A stretch of DNA of 39,394 nucleotides from Chitinophaga pinensis (GTDB lineage Bacteria > Bacteroidota > Bacteroidia > Chitinophagales > UBA10324): positions 1-39,394 of the forward strand of contig CAMDDP010000026.1 of the NCBI GenBank assembly GCA_945892775.1, in the 5' to 3' direction. The notes beneath the pieces are model-generated. The model saw nothing but the letters and a program-made list of their open reading frames with translations. It was not told the DNA's origin and searched no databases. Both the position numbers and the translations under genes were made by a program. Positions 25,437 through 33,633 of the stretch are shown piece by piece (position 1 is the first letter of the stretch; the number at the start of each line of letters is the position of its first letter).

Positions 25437-25925
25437 ATGCTACCTGAATATCAAAAGCTAATTGATGGTGCTAAACTCAAAAAAGCAGAAACACAAAGGC
25501 TTTTTGACAAATTAAAAAGACAAAAACCAAAAGATCTTGATCGTGTAACCAATAATTTACACGATCGAGCTTTTGAGCACATTGATTGTTTACAATGTGC
25601 AAACTGTTGCAGAACTACAGGCCCATTATTAAAGAATAAAGATATAGAACGGCTTGCTGATCATTTTAAACTAAAGCCTTCTGTTTTCACAGAGAAATAC
25701 TTACGAATTGACGAAGATGGCGATTTTATTTTTAAGACTATGCCCTGCCCATTCCTAGGTTCTGATAATTATTGCGGTGTGTATGAGTCAAAACCATCTG
25801 CTTGTGCTACTTATCCTCATACCCAACAGCGAGACATACTTCAAAAATTAAAAATTACTTATCACAATAGCATGATTTGTCCAGCCGTGGCTGAGGTGGT
25901 AGAAGGCTTGAAGAAAATATATTAA
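25437..25925 (+). CDS. YkgJ family cysteine cluster protein
   Basis: A 162-residue cytoplasmic protein of the YkgJ/CxxCxxCC family, thought to bind zinc or an iron-sulfur cluster, with unknown function. Present are 'CLQCANCC' (about residues 53-60), 'MPCPFLGSDNYCGVYESKPSACATYP' and the final 'MICPAV' Cys, i.e. the complete Cys set of the family, preceded by a helical, Lys-rich N terminus. It follows the protease gene by 17 bases and may be read through from it, though the two have no obvious functional link. Confidence 0.9.
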   Translation: MLPEYQKLIDGAKLKKAETQRLFDKLKRQKPKDLDRVTNNLHDRAFEHIDCLQCANCCRTTGPLLKNKDIERLADHFKLKPSVFTEKYLRIDEDGDFIFKTMPCPFLGSDNYCGVYESKPSACATYPHTQQRDILQKLKITYHNSMICPAVAEVVEGLKKIY

Positions 25926-26016
25926 GTCACAGTTATTAGTTAGTCATTGTTAGCTTGTATAGAAATGATTTAAGACATTAAGCAGCATAATGTTAATTGC
26001 ATTTTTAAAAGAAGCA

Positions 26017-26045
26017 TTTGTAATTATTCGAGTCATTTACATTTG
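26017..26045 (+). promoter_or_regulatory. Promoter of the small orphan gene
   Basis: TTTG at 26017-26020, 17-base spacer, perfect -7 box TACATTTG at 26038-26045, 17 bases before the ATG at 26063. It is one of the best-matching promoters in the window. Confidence 0.65.
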
Positions 26046-26062
26046 AATAAAAATATAGTCTG

Positions 26063-26314
26063 ATGAAAAAATTGTTGACTAATAATGCAAATGAAAAAGT
26101 TATCATCATCAGAAAAAATATACTTATTGAACCTACTCTTGATTCATTACAAGAACAAAGAAATTTTCATATCACTCAATTAGAATTGCATCAATGCGAA
26201 CTAACCCTGCTTGATGCTAAAATCAGAAGCCTTAAACAAATATCTGAAGGTGAAACAATAGTTGATTTTCAGAATTCACCTTTAAGATTGAAATCAGGAG
26301 GCTCTTTTTTTTAG
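26063..26314 (+). CDS. Small hypothetical protein with predicted helix
   Basis: An 83-residue protein I do not recognise. The N terminus is basic and beta-prone ('EKVIIIRKNILIEP'). Residues about 20-60 ('LDSLQEQRNFHITQLELHQCELTLLDAKIRSLKQI') have a heptad-like leucine pattern that fits an amphipathic helix or coiled coil. The tail ends 'KSGGSFF'. There is no signal peptide and no membrane segment. The case for a real gene is the consensus promoter immediately upstream, an ATG after an A-rich leader, and non-random composition. Its stop is followed 22 bases later by the convergent CHU_C fragment. The function is unknown. Confidence 0.6.
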   Translation: MKKLLTNNANEKVIIIRKNILIEPTLDSLQEQRNFHITQLELHQCELTLLDAKIRSLKQISEGETIVDFQNSPLRLKSGGSFF

Positions 26315-26336
26315 CAAACTTAAATGAGGTTCACAA

Positions 26337-26615
26337 TTATCTCAACAAAGTTGCATTACCTTTCAGCATGAATATTTTTCCAGTGATATTGTCTTTGTAA
26401 CGAATTACATACACATACACTCCAATGCTGCATGGGGTTTCATAGTATTTTCCATCCCAATTCATATCGCCGGCGGAATAGGTAAATACTTTTTCTCCCC
26501 AACGGTTGTATATATCATACTGAACCAACATGGCATTGCCTATTCTTATCGGAAACAGAAAGTCGTTCACCCCATCACCATTGGGAGAAAACACATTCGG
26601 CATTATCACTTTCAC
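26337..26615 (-). pseudogene. Orphan CHU_C / T9SS type B sorting domain fragment
   Basis: The 92 residues match the end of large secreted Bacteroidota proteins: 'PNVFSPNGDGVNDFLFPI', 'YNRWGEKVF', 'WDGKYYETPCSIGVYVYVIRY' and 'KGNATLLR' are the hallmarks of the gliding-motility-associated C-terminal (CHU_C) domain. Such a domain normally caps a protein of hundreds of residues with a signal peptide, but upstream the frame closes at a TAG about 33 bases before the apparent Met. No signal peptide or other domain precedes it, so this is most likely the remnant of a deleted or rearranged gene. No promoter is visible. Confidence 0.8.
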
Positions 26616-26737
26616 TTGGACAGAATGTTTCTAATTCAAACTGATTTTTCACGCAACTAAAAAATTGTTAAGAAATTTTAAACATTTTTTGTCAATTAAT
26701 TTTAATATTCAATTCTGAAATATAAATCATAGATTAA

Positions 26738-28366
26738 ATGAAACACCCAAAAGCACTGCCCTTCCTGTTCCTGTCTGAAATGTGGGAACGATTCGGATTT
26801 TATTTAATGCTCGGAATTTTCTTTTTGTACATGAACGATTCTGAAAAAGGCGGAATGGGTTTCGAGCGCAAAGAAGCATCCGATGTTTTCGGAACTTTCA
26901 TTGCATTGGTTTACCTTACTCCATTCATTGGCGGCTTGCTGGCAGATAGAATTATGGGCTATCGGTTATCCATTACCATCGGCGGCATATTAATGGGTTG
27001 CGGTTATTGCGGTTTGGCGCTGCCCGGGCTTCCGGCTTTTTACATTTCACTTTTGTTAATCATTATCGGAAACGGGTTTTTCAAACCAAACATTTCCACC
27101 ATTCTCGGTAATGTTTACAACGATGAAAAATACAAGGCGCTGAAAGATACCGGCTACAATATTTTTTACATGGGCATTAACATCGGTGCATTTATCTGCA
27201 ATTTTTTTGCTGCTTATCTGCGCAATAATTTTTCGTGGGGCCATGCATTCGCTGCGGCGGGAATCGGAATGTTTGTTGGCGTTGCAATTTTTTGGCTGGG
27301 AAATAAACACTACGCCCATGCCGATGTTATAAAACCTGCGAAGCCCGAAGATCTGTCGCTCGGAAAAATTTTCGGTATTGTGTTGCTGCCAGCGCTGATA
27401 GTCGGTTACATCGGGTGGATTCTTCCGGGCAATATTTTCGGAAGCGATTCAACCGACGCGTTTATTTTCGGAGCTATACCTGTTGTTGCATTTTATGCAT
27501 CGCTGTTAATCCGTTCGAATACTGAAGACCGCAAACCCTTGGCGGCATTGCTGGCGGTGTTTGCAGTATCCATAATTTTCTGGGCAGTATTTAAACAGAA
27601 CGGAACAGCTATGACCATTTGGGCCGAAAATTATACGAACAGAAATATCAGCGAACAATTTGAAGCGCCGGCAAAAACATTGGGCATGGTGCAAACCGTT
27701 GAAATGAAAATGGATTCGGTAAACCAGACCGACGAACAATTCAGGGTGCAGAAAGATGACAGTGGAAAAATTATTAAGTCTCTTGATTATCCTGCTTACT
27801 TTAAAAATATTTCTGCTTCAGAAAAACCTTCCGAAGGAGAAACCGCTAAGCTTATTTCCACCGAAATATTTCAATCAGTTAATCCGTTTTTTGTGGTCAT
27901 ACTCACACCGGTTGTTATTGCATTCTTTTCATTTTTAAGAAGAAGAAAAAAAGAACCAACCACTCCCTGGAAAATATTTTTTGGTTTATTCATCACCGCA
28001 TTATCAATGGTGGTGATGATTGCCGCGGCGATTTATTCAAACAACGGAATGGAAAAAAGCTCCATGCTGTGGCTCATCGGAAGTTACTGTGTTATTACCT
28101 TCGGCGAATTGTGTTTAAGCCCCATGGCATTATCGCTGGTATCTAAACTAAGTCCGCCGCGATTAACCGCGCTCATGATGGGCGGATGGTTTTTGTCTAT
28201 TTCACTGGGAGTTAAATTCAGCGGAGTGCTTGCATCCATGTGGGATGGCTATGAGCACAAGTACAATTTCTTTCTCGTAAATTTTTGTCTGGCACTCACT
28301 ACAGCATTTATTATTTTTCTGATGGTAAAATGGCTGAACAAAATTTGCAGCGAACGGGGAGTTTAA
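26738..28366 (+). CDS. POT/PTR family proton-dependent peptide transporter
   Basis: A 542-residue major-facilitator oligopeptide symporter. The N terminus 'HPKALPFLFLSEMWERFGFYLMLGIFFLYM' holds the ExxER motif region of POT proteins. 'GGLLADRIMGYRLSITIGGILMGCGY' is the MFS loop 2-3 motif, and 'IIIGNGFFKPNISTILGNVY' is the PTR2 signature. About twelve to fourteen hydrophobic segments are visible, with a soluble insert of about 100 residues ('ENYTNRNISEQFEAPAKTLGM...') between the halves, as in long bacterial POTs. GC content is higher than in its neighbours (sampled 60-base rows at 43-48 percent), and codon use favours G/C third positions. It is an isolated transcription unit with no clear promoter match. 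Confidence 0.93.
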   Translation: MKHPKALPFLFLSEMWERFGFYLMLGIFFLYMNDSEKGGMGFERKEASDVFGTFIALVYLTPFIGGLLADRIMGYRLSITIGGILMGCGYCGLALPGLPAFYISLLLIIIGNGFFKPNISTILGNVYNDEKYKALKDTGYNIFYMGINIGAFICNFFAAYLRNNFSWGHAFAAAGIGMFVGVAIFWLGNKHYAHADVIKPAKPEDLSLGKIFGIVLLPALIVGYIGWILPGNIFGSDSTDAFIFGAIPVVAFYASLLIRSNTEDRKPLAALLAVFAVSIIFWAVFKQNGTAMTIWAENYTNRNISEQFEAPAKTLGMVQTVEMKMDSVNQTDEQFRVQKDDSGKIIKSLDYPAYFKNISASEKPSEGETAKLISTEIFQSVNPFFVVILTPVVIAFFSFLRRRKKEPTTPWKIFFGLFITALSMVVMIAAAIYSNNGMEKSSMLWLIGSYCVITFGELCLSPMALSLVSKLSPPRLTALMMGGWFLSISLGVKFSGVLASMWDGYEHKYNFFLVNFCLALTTAFIIFLMVKWLNKICSERGV

Positions 28367-28530
28367 TATTAATAGTTCATTACCTTAAACAGTTTAGCTC
28401 ATGCTACATAACAAGGCTGATACCTTTTATAAAATATTTATGTTATTGATATTGGAATTCCAAAATAAATCCTAATATTACTAACGGTAAAAATCATTTC
28501 TCTCAAACAATTAACTAATCATACTTAATC

Positions 28531-31500
28531 ATGAAGAAAATTTTTCTCTCCTTTTTAATGTTGGCTTCGTTCAGTCAATTGTTTGGACAGAACAATACAA
28601 CCGGAGTTATTACTGCTTCTGAATTTCATGTTACCAGACCATTGCGTGAAATATTCGCTGAGAATCCGGTTGATGAAAACAAAATTTACAGCGAGAAAGA
28701 ATCGCGTGACCGCGACAATCGTGTTGCTGCAAAATTTCCTTTCACAGTAAACGATGGTCCACAGTATGGTAACGACCTTGGAACTATTCAGAAAACAATG
28801 GGTGAGGTTACCAGTGATGGAACCAAAGCAAATGTTGCGGGACAAACTGCATCTGGCTTCCGTCCGTTTGATCCATCAGGAGCGGTTGGAACTAATCATT
28901 ACATTCAAATGATTAACTCAACCACATTTAAAGTTTACACTAAATCAACAATGGCGGTTGTTCTCACTGCTACATTGGGAAATCTATGGAGTCCTGCCGT
29001 AGGAAATTCAGGAGACCCTATTGTTATGTATGATAAAGCTGCTGACCGTTGGTTTCTTGCGCAATTCGGAACAAGTCAGGACAAAAAAATTTATATAGCG
29101 GTATCTACCACTAACGACCCGACCGGTTCATATTATACATACACTTATGTTTCTCCATTATTTCCTGATTATCTGAAGTTCGGTGTGTGGGCAGATGGAT
29201 ATTACATGACTTCAAATCAAAGCACACAAAAAGTTTTTTGTTTTGAAAGAAATGCCATGCTTACAGGTACACCTGGAGCACGATCAATTTATGTAAATTA
29301 TTCTCCACCCAAAGCAGGATTTTTTGCTCCTCTGCCAGGAGATGCTGCTGATGGTACTTTACCAACAGTTGGTGCCCCTTGTCCAATTGTTTCTTATTCT
29401 GATAACGGTTGGGGAACAGGTTATTCTGATGCGGTAAACATTTACAACATGGCAGTAACCTGGGGAACCACACCAACAGGTTCTATAACTTTAGCTACAA
29501 ATATTGCAACCACTGCATTTGATGCATCTTATAATTCAAGCTGGAACGATTGCTCACAACCGGGAACTACTCAGAAGTTAGATGGAATTGGCGGTGTGTG
29601 TATGTATCGTGCACAATGGAAATCATGGAGCGGATACAATACTTTGGTATTGAATTGGGCCGTTGCAATTAGTTCCACTCAGCGCAGTATTAAATGGTGC
29701 GAATTGCGTCAGAATCAATCAACAGGTGTTTGGAGCATGTACCAGCAGGGTACTTATGTTCCGGATGCTGATACAAGATGGATGGGTACTATGGCAATGG
29801 ATAACAATGGTTCAATTGGTATCAGCTATATCAAATCGAATGCAACTTCACTTTATCCTGGATTGTATTACACCGGCAGAAGAAGCTGCGATCCACTTGG
29901 CACCTTGCCTGTTACAGAAACATTGGTAATTGCCGGTACGGGATCTCAAACAGGAATTAATCGCGTGGGCGATTATTCACAAACCACTCTCGATCCTGAT
30001 GGTGTTACTTTCTGGAGCACGAGTGAATATATGGGTGGCTCAACTGGTTCAAGCGCTTCGCGCACACGAATTTTTTCTTATCAAATTCCGGGTTGTTCAT
30101 TAGTTGCCGGTGTTTCCATTTCACAAACTGAAGGAACGAATCCAATTTGCTTAGGATCTTCAGTAACCTTTACTGCGACACCAACAAATGGCGGAACAAC
30201 TCCTGTTTATCAATGGCTGGTATCGGGAGTGAATGCAGGAACAAATTCACCAACCTTTACTACTTCAAGTATAACCAATGGACAAGCGGTTACATGTATT
30301 ATGACTTCCAACCTTTCAGGTGTAACAGGAAATCCTGCAACATCAAATGGAATTACAATGACTATTAGTTCTGCTGTAACACCTTTAGTTTCTATTGCAA
30401 TTACTTCAGGTAGTAATCCTTCATGTGTAAGTGCTTCAAAAACATTTACTGCTACTTCTACAAACGGAGGAACAACTCCTTCTTATGATTGGCTAGTAGA
30501 TGGAATTAGCACGGCTGTTACTACAGCAACTTATTCATCCTCTTCACTTACTAATTCACAGGTTGTTAGTTGTGTTATGACTTCAAGCCTTTCATGTGCA
30601 AGCCCTTTTAATGCTGCAAGCAATAATATCGCCATTACAATCTCAGCTTCAGTTACTCCTTCGGTTGCTATTGCAATTACTTCAGGAACCAATCCAACAG
30701 CTTCGGGGGGATCAGTTACATTTACTGCAACTCCAACAAATGGTGGAACTACACCTTCTTACCAATGGAAAATAGGAACCACAAATGTTGGAACCAATTC
30801 AGCAACATATTCAACTACATCATTGGTAAACGGAAATATTGTTTCATGTGTAATGACTTCAAATGCAACATGCGCAAGCCCAACTACTGCTACAAGTAAC
30901 TCAATTACTATGACTGTTACTGGTGCAATAACTTTCTGTACTGCTGGTTCTACAAACACCACCCACCAATACATCAGAAAAGTTACAATGGGCAGCATAG
31001 CAAAAACTACTGGAGCAACAACTTATTCAAATTATACATCATTATCAACCAATGTAACGGTTGGTGTCGCTACTTCAATTACTCTTAGAATAGGAAGTTC
31101 TTATAGCACTAACATTTTTGTTGTTTTCTGCGACTGGAATAACAATGGAGTATTTACCGATGCAGGAGAAACAGTTTATACCTCTCCGGTTGGTGGAGGA
31201 CCATTTACAACCTCTATCACACCACCTGCATCAGCGGTTTCGGGTTCAGTTAGAATGAGAATTCGTTTGACTGATTCAAATACTGGTGTTAACATAACAT
31301 CATGTGGAACATCTACTTATGGTGAAGTGGAAGATTATACACTTGTAATTGGAGCTCATGGCGCTTCAGCATTTACCCCGGAAGAAAATGGAACAATAAG
31401 CAGTTCAATTCCGAAAACAATTTTGTTGTCAGCATTTCCGAATCCAAACACCGGAAGCTTCACTGTTAAAGGAGAAAAAGCCGGGGAGTACTATGTGATG

Positions 31501-31650
31501 GATGAGGCTTCTCATTTAGTGATGTCATTTAAACTGACTGCAGAAAATAATTTCACTCAAGCGATTAATAATTTAAGCAACGGAATTTTTGTGATAGTAG
31601 GCCAGAATAAATATGGTGTAACAAAACAAAAAATAGTTGTGGCTAAGTAA
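28531..31650 (+). CDS. Secreted Ig-like repeat/GEVED protein with T9SS signal
   Basis: A 1039-residue exported protein. Order: signal peptide (1-19, 'QLFGQ'); a large N-terminal region (about 90-520) with beta-propeller-like character ('AADRWFLAQFGTSQDKKIYIAVSTTNDPTGSYYTY', 'GDYSQTTLDPDGVTFWSTSEYMGG') often seen in secreted Bacteroidota proteins; three tandem Ig-like repeats (about 528-805, 'NPxxxGGSVTFTATPTNGGTTPxYQWxx'); and a GEVED domain (about 808-948, ending 'YGEVEDYTLVI'). A T9SS type A C-terminal domain follows (about 965-1039, 'AFPNPNTGSFTVKG'). No catalytic motif is recognised. A surface adhesin or matrix role is inferred. An intrinsic terminator follows. Confidence 0.87.
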   Translation: MKKIFLSFLMLASFSQLFGQNNTTGVITASEFHVTRPLREIFAENPVDENKIYSEKESRDRDNRVAAKFPFTVNDGPQYGNDLGTIQKTMGEVTSDGTKANVAGQTASGFRPFDPSGAVGTNHYIQMINSTTFKVYTKSTMAVVLTATLGNLWSPAVGNSGDPIVMYDKAADRWFLAQFGTSQDKKIYIAVSTTNDPTGSYYTYTYVSPLFPDYLKFGVWADGYYMTSNQSTQKVFCFERNAMLTGTPGARSIYVNYSPPKAGFFAPLPGDAADGTLPTVGAPCPIVSYSDNGWGTGYSDAVNIYNMAVTWGTTPTGSITLATNIATTAFDASYNSSWNDCSQPGTTQKLDGIGGVCMYRAQWKSWSGYNTLVLNWAVAISSTQRSIKWCELRQNQSTGVWSMYQQGTYVPDADTRWMGTMAMDNNGSIGISYIKSNATSLYPGLYYTGRRSCDPLGTLPVTETLVIAGTGSQTGINRVGDYSQTTLDPDGVTFWSTSEYMGGSTGSSASRTRIFSYQIPGCSLVAGVSISQTEGTNPICLGSSVTFTATPTNGGTTPVYQWLVSGVNAGTNSPTFTTSSITNGQAVTCIMTSNLSGVTGNPATSNGITMTISSAVTPLVSIAITSGSNPSCVSASKTFTATSTNGGTTPSYDWLVDGISTAVTTATYSSSSLTNSQVVSCVMTSSLSCASPFNAASNNIAITISASVTPSVAIAITSGTNPTASGGSVTFTATPTNGGTTPSYQWKIGTTNVGTNSATYSTTSLVNGNIVSCVMTSNATCASPTTATSNSITMTVTGAITFCTAGSTNTTHQYIRKVTMGSIAKTTGATTYSNYTSLSTNVTVGVATSITLRIGSSYSTNIFVVFCDWNNNGVFTDAGETVYTSPVGGGPFTTSITPPASAVSGSVRMRIRLTDSNTGVNITSCGTSTYGEVEDYTLVIGAHGASAFTPEENGTISSSIPKTILLSAFPNPNTGSFTVKGEKAGEYYVMDEASHLVMSFKLTAENNFTQAINNLSNGIFVIVGQNKYGVTKQKIVVAK
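30133..30930 (+). repeat. Three tandem repeats of about 275-280 bp encoding Ig-like domains
   Basis: Units begin near 30133, 30408 and 30688. Each encodes the pattern GxNPxxxxxSxTFTATxTNGGTTPxYxW and ends with VxCVMTSxxxxxxxxATSNxI. The DNA identity is moderate, so the array is old but could still recombine or collapse in short-read assembly. Confidence 0.8.
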
Positions 31651-31672
31651 TTTTTTAATGCCTAATATTTTT

Positions 31673-31705
31673 AAGAGACCATCTCAAAAGGATGGTCTCT
31701 TTTTA
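31673..31705. terminator. Intrinsic terminator after the Ig/GEVED gene
   Basis: Stem AAGAGACCATC / GATGGTCTCTT with a 7-base loop and a T-run, 22 bases after the stop at 31650. The remaining 220 bases to the convergent methyltransferase gene show nothing I can support. An isolated TAACTTTG at 31916 has no gene downstream. Confidence 0.9.
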
Positions 31706-31927
31706 TTTCTTGTAGTTAAATTTAGATCAGAAAAAAAATTCTGCAGAAAATGATTTTGGACATTAACACAAAACCTATATAGACAACAACAGAAATTATT
31801 AGGAAAATACAAATGAAAAAAATGCCTAATTTGTATTTCAATTATCAACTTGTCTTACCAAATCAGATAAAGCCAAACCATAAATGCATTAAATTATTAT
31901 AAATAATTCTAAGAATAACTTTGCAAT

Positions 31928-32479
31928 CTATTTCTTCCAGCACACATACACCAATGCTGGCGGAACATTTATAGGGGCGAATTTTACTTCCACCCTATCG
32001 AACACCCGCTTGAAGCGACCGAGAGAGGACGGTGAATACTGAAACTGAATCATAGCACTACCAGTTTTTAACATTGCAAAAGAACTTGCTAATATTCTAG
32101 TAACCGTGTTGTTCGGTATTATAGCAAGTGGCAATGATGACACTACATAATCAGGCAAACCAAGGTGATGTTTTGCTAGTACCTGAGCAGCTTTTTCAGC
32201 TGGACAATTGAAAATAGTTAATCGTTTATCAGGAATTTTATTCAGCCCATTAATAAAGGAATTATTTATTTCAAACACAATAAGTTTTGCATCAGGGAGC
32301 ATATTTTCTAATAATGCTTTCGTAATATTTCCAGTCCCCGGACCATATTCAACAATCAACTTTGCTTTAGAAAAATTAATTGGCTTAATCATTTGATAGA
32401 TCAAGTACTTTGAACTTGGCCACACCGCTCCAACTTGTTTGCTTTCTAAAAATTGACCAAGAAACTGAATGGGTTTCAT
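31928..32479 (-). CDS. PmtA-like SAM-dependent methyltransferase
   Basis: A 183-residue class I methyltransferase related to phospholipid N-methyltransferase PmtA and rRNA adenine dimethylases. N terminus 'FLGQFLESKQVGAVWPSSKYLIYQMI' is the family's typical opening. 'VEYGPGTGNITKALL' (about residues 44-58) is the SAM-binding glycine loop, and 'LIVFEINNSF' supplies the acidic ribose-binding residue. 'YVVSSLPLA' occupies the position of the catalytic N/D-PP-Y/F motif in a family-specific form. Length fits. The substrate (phosphatidylethanolamine or another) is not decidable from sequence. It is the last of three reverse genes, 14 bases after folE. Confidence 0.82.
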   Translation of the reverse strand: MKPIQFLGQFLESKQVGAVWPSSKYLIYQMIKPINFSKAKLIVEYGPGTGNITKALLENMLPDAKLIVFEINNSFINGLNKIPDKRLTIFNCPAEKAAQVLAKHHLGLPDYVVSSLPLAIIPNNTVTRILASSFAMLKTGSAMIQFQYSPSSLGRFKRVFDRVEVKFAPINVPPALVYVCWKK

Positions 32480-32493
32480 TGCGTAATTCTTAT

Positions 32494-33111
32494 TTATGAA
32501 ATTAAATTAGCTGATATCAATCTAATAAATTCAGCGCGTGTTGCATTTTCTTCAAACACTCCGTGAAAGGCACTGGTAGTAGCTACGCTATTTTGTTTTT
32601 GAACTCCTCGCATCATCATACACAAGTGCTTAGCTTCAATTACAACTGCAACTCCCAATGGTTTTAATGTGGTGTCAATGCAGTTCAAAATTTCATGAGT
32701 TAATCGTTCCTGCACTTGCAATCTTCTTGAATAAGCATCAACTATTCGTCCAATTTTACTTAATCCTACAATGTATCCATTTGGAATGTAGGCTACATGT
32801 GCACGACCAAAGAAGGGCAAAAGATGATGTTCGCACATACTGAAAACTTCAATGTCTTTTACTATAACCATCTCGTTGTAATCTTCTTTAAACAATGCCG
32901 AACGCAAAATTTCTTCGGGGTTCAATTGATTTCCATGTGTGAGAAATTGAATTGATTTAGCAGCACGCAAGGGGGTTTTTAATAATCCCTCACGGCTTAC
33001 ATCTTCTCCAACACTTGACAGAATGGATGAATAATTTTCAGTTAACTGTTCAGTTGTTCTTTTATCGAACAATTCAGTTTTACTGTAGCGGTTAATTTTC
33101 TTTTTCGACAT
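32494..33111 (-). CDS. folE: GTP cyclohydrolase I
   Basis: Converts GTP to 7,8-dihydroneopterin triphosphate, the entry to folate, biopterin and deazapurine pathways. The product has '[17 protein letters not shown]', the zinc-binding '[20 protein letters not shown]' (Cys, His) with the second Cys in '[12 protein letters not shown]', and '[23 protein letters not shown]', all diagnostic. I place the start at the ATG at 33111 ('[11 protein letters not shown]', 205 residues) rather than an upstream in-frame Met at 33135, because the extra eight residues are hydrophobic and atypical and the longer form would begin only 3 bases after the previous stop. It follows the PTPS-family gene directly. Confidence 0.95.
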   Translation of the reverse strand: MSKKKINRYSKTELFDKRTTEQLTENYSSILSSVGEDVSREGLLKTPLRAAKSIQFLTHGNQLNPEEILRSALFKEDYNEMVIVKDIEVFSMCEHHLLPFFGRAHVAYIPNGYIVGLSKIGRIVDAYSRRLQVQERLTHEILNCIDTTLKPLGVAVVIEAKHLCMMMRGVQKQNSVATTSAFHGVFEENATRAEFIRLISANLIS

Positions 33112-33137
33112 AAATAATATTGCGAAGTAAATCAATT

Positions 33138-33545
33138 TTATTCACCAAAATACTCAGTATAAATATTTTCGGTTTCCCATAGTCGAATACAATGCAATTT
33201 ACATTCATTAATATGGGGTTCAAGCAACTTCCAAATTTCAACCGATAAATTTTCAGTAGTGGGAAATTTATCTTTCAGTTCAGGCACATCTAAATTTAGA
33301 TTCTTATGATCAAGTTTTTCGAGCACCCTTTCTTTAATAATTGAACTCAACTCTTTTACGTTCATAATAAAACCAGTCTCTTGATTTGGAATCCCTTTCA
33401 CAGTTACATATAAATCATAATTGTGTCCATGCCAATTTTTATTAGCACACTTACCAAAAACTGCTTTGTTTTTTTCATCGCTCCAGTTCTTATTTACAAC
33501 TTGATGAGCGGCATTAAAATGTTCCTTTCGAGTAAGATAAACCAC
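33138..33545 (-). CDS. 6-pyruvoyl-tetrahydropterin synthase / QueD family protein
   Basis: A 135-residue COG0720 enzyme acting on dihydroneopterin triphosphate, the FolE product. Zinc ligands His14, His39 and His41 and catalytic Cys33 are present, with the Asp79-His80 pair in 'LDHKNL' and Glu124 in 'WETENIY'. The Cys-to-His spacing is Cx5HGHNY ('[12 protein letters not shown]'), as in animal 6-pyruvoyl-tetrahydropterin synthase. Classical bacterial QueD has Cx3HGH. Overall similarity to the animal enzyme is visible along the length ('GFIMNVKEL', '[11 protein letters not shown]', 'TTENL'). It may therefore make 6-pyruvoyl-tetrahydropterin rather than, or besides, the queuosine precursor. It is the first gene of the folE unit; a -7-like box TATCTTTG lies at 33559-33566, without a matching -33 box. 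Confidence 0.88.
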   Translation of the reverse strand: MVYLTRKEHFNAAHQVVNKNWSDEKNKAVFGKCANKNWHGHNYDLYVTVKGIPNQETGFIMNVKELSSIIKERVLEKLDHKNLNLDVPELKDKFPTTENLSVEIWKLLEPHINECKLHCIRLWETENIYTEYFGE

Positions 33546-33558
33546 TTTTATTTTTCAT

Positions 33559-33566
33559 CAAAGATA
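33559..33566 (-). promoter_or_regulatory. Putative -7 promoter element of the PTPS-folE unit
   Basis: Perfect minus-strand TATCTTTG (TAnnTTTG), 14 bases before the start codon at 33545. No TTG is seen 17-23 bases further upstream, so the match is only partial. Confidence 0.35.
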
Positions 33567-33633
33567 ATCGCTAAATAGTTTTTGAAGAATTGAAAAATTA
33601 TAGGATTGCATTCTTAGTCTTTAGATTTGTCAA

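Noticed and set aside
31916-31923. TAACTTTG as a forward promoter -7 box
   Set aside because: It lies within a convergent region with only the end of a reverse gene downstream, and no -33 partner is seen.
33622-33629. TAGATTTG as the promoter of mqnB
   Set aside because: It ends 4 bases before the ATG, leaving no leader, and has no TTG at the right spacing (nearest gaps are 13 and 29).
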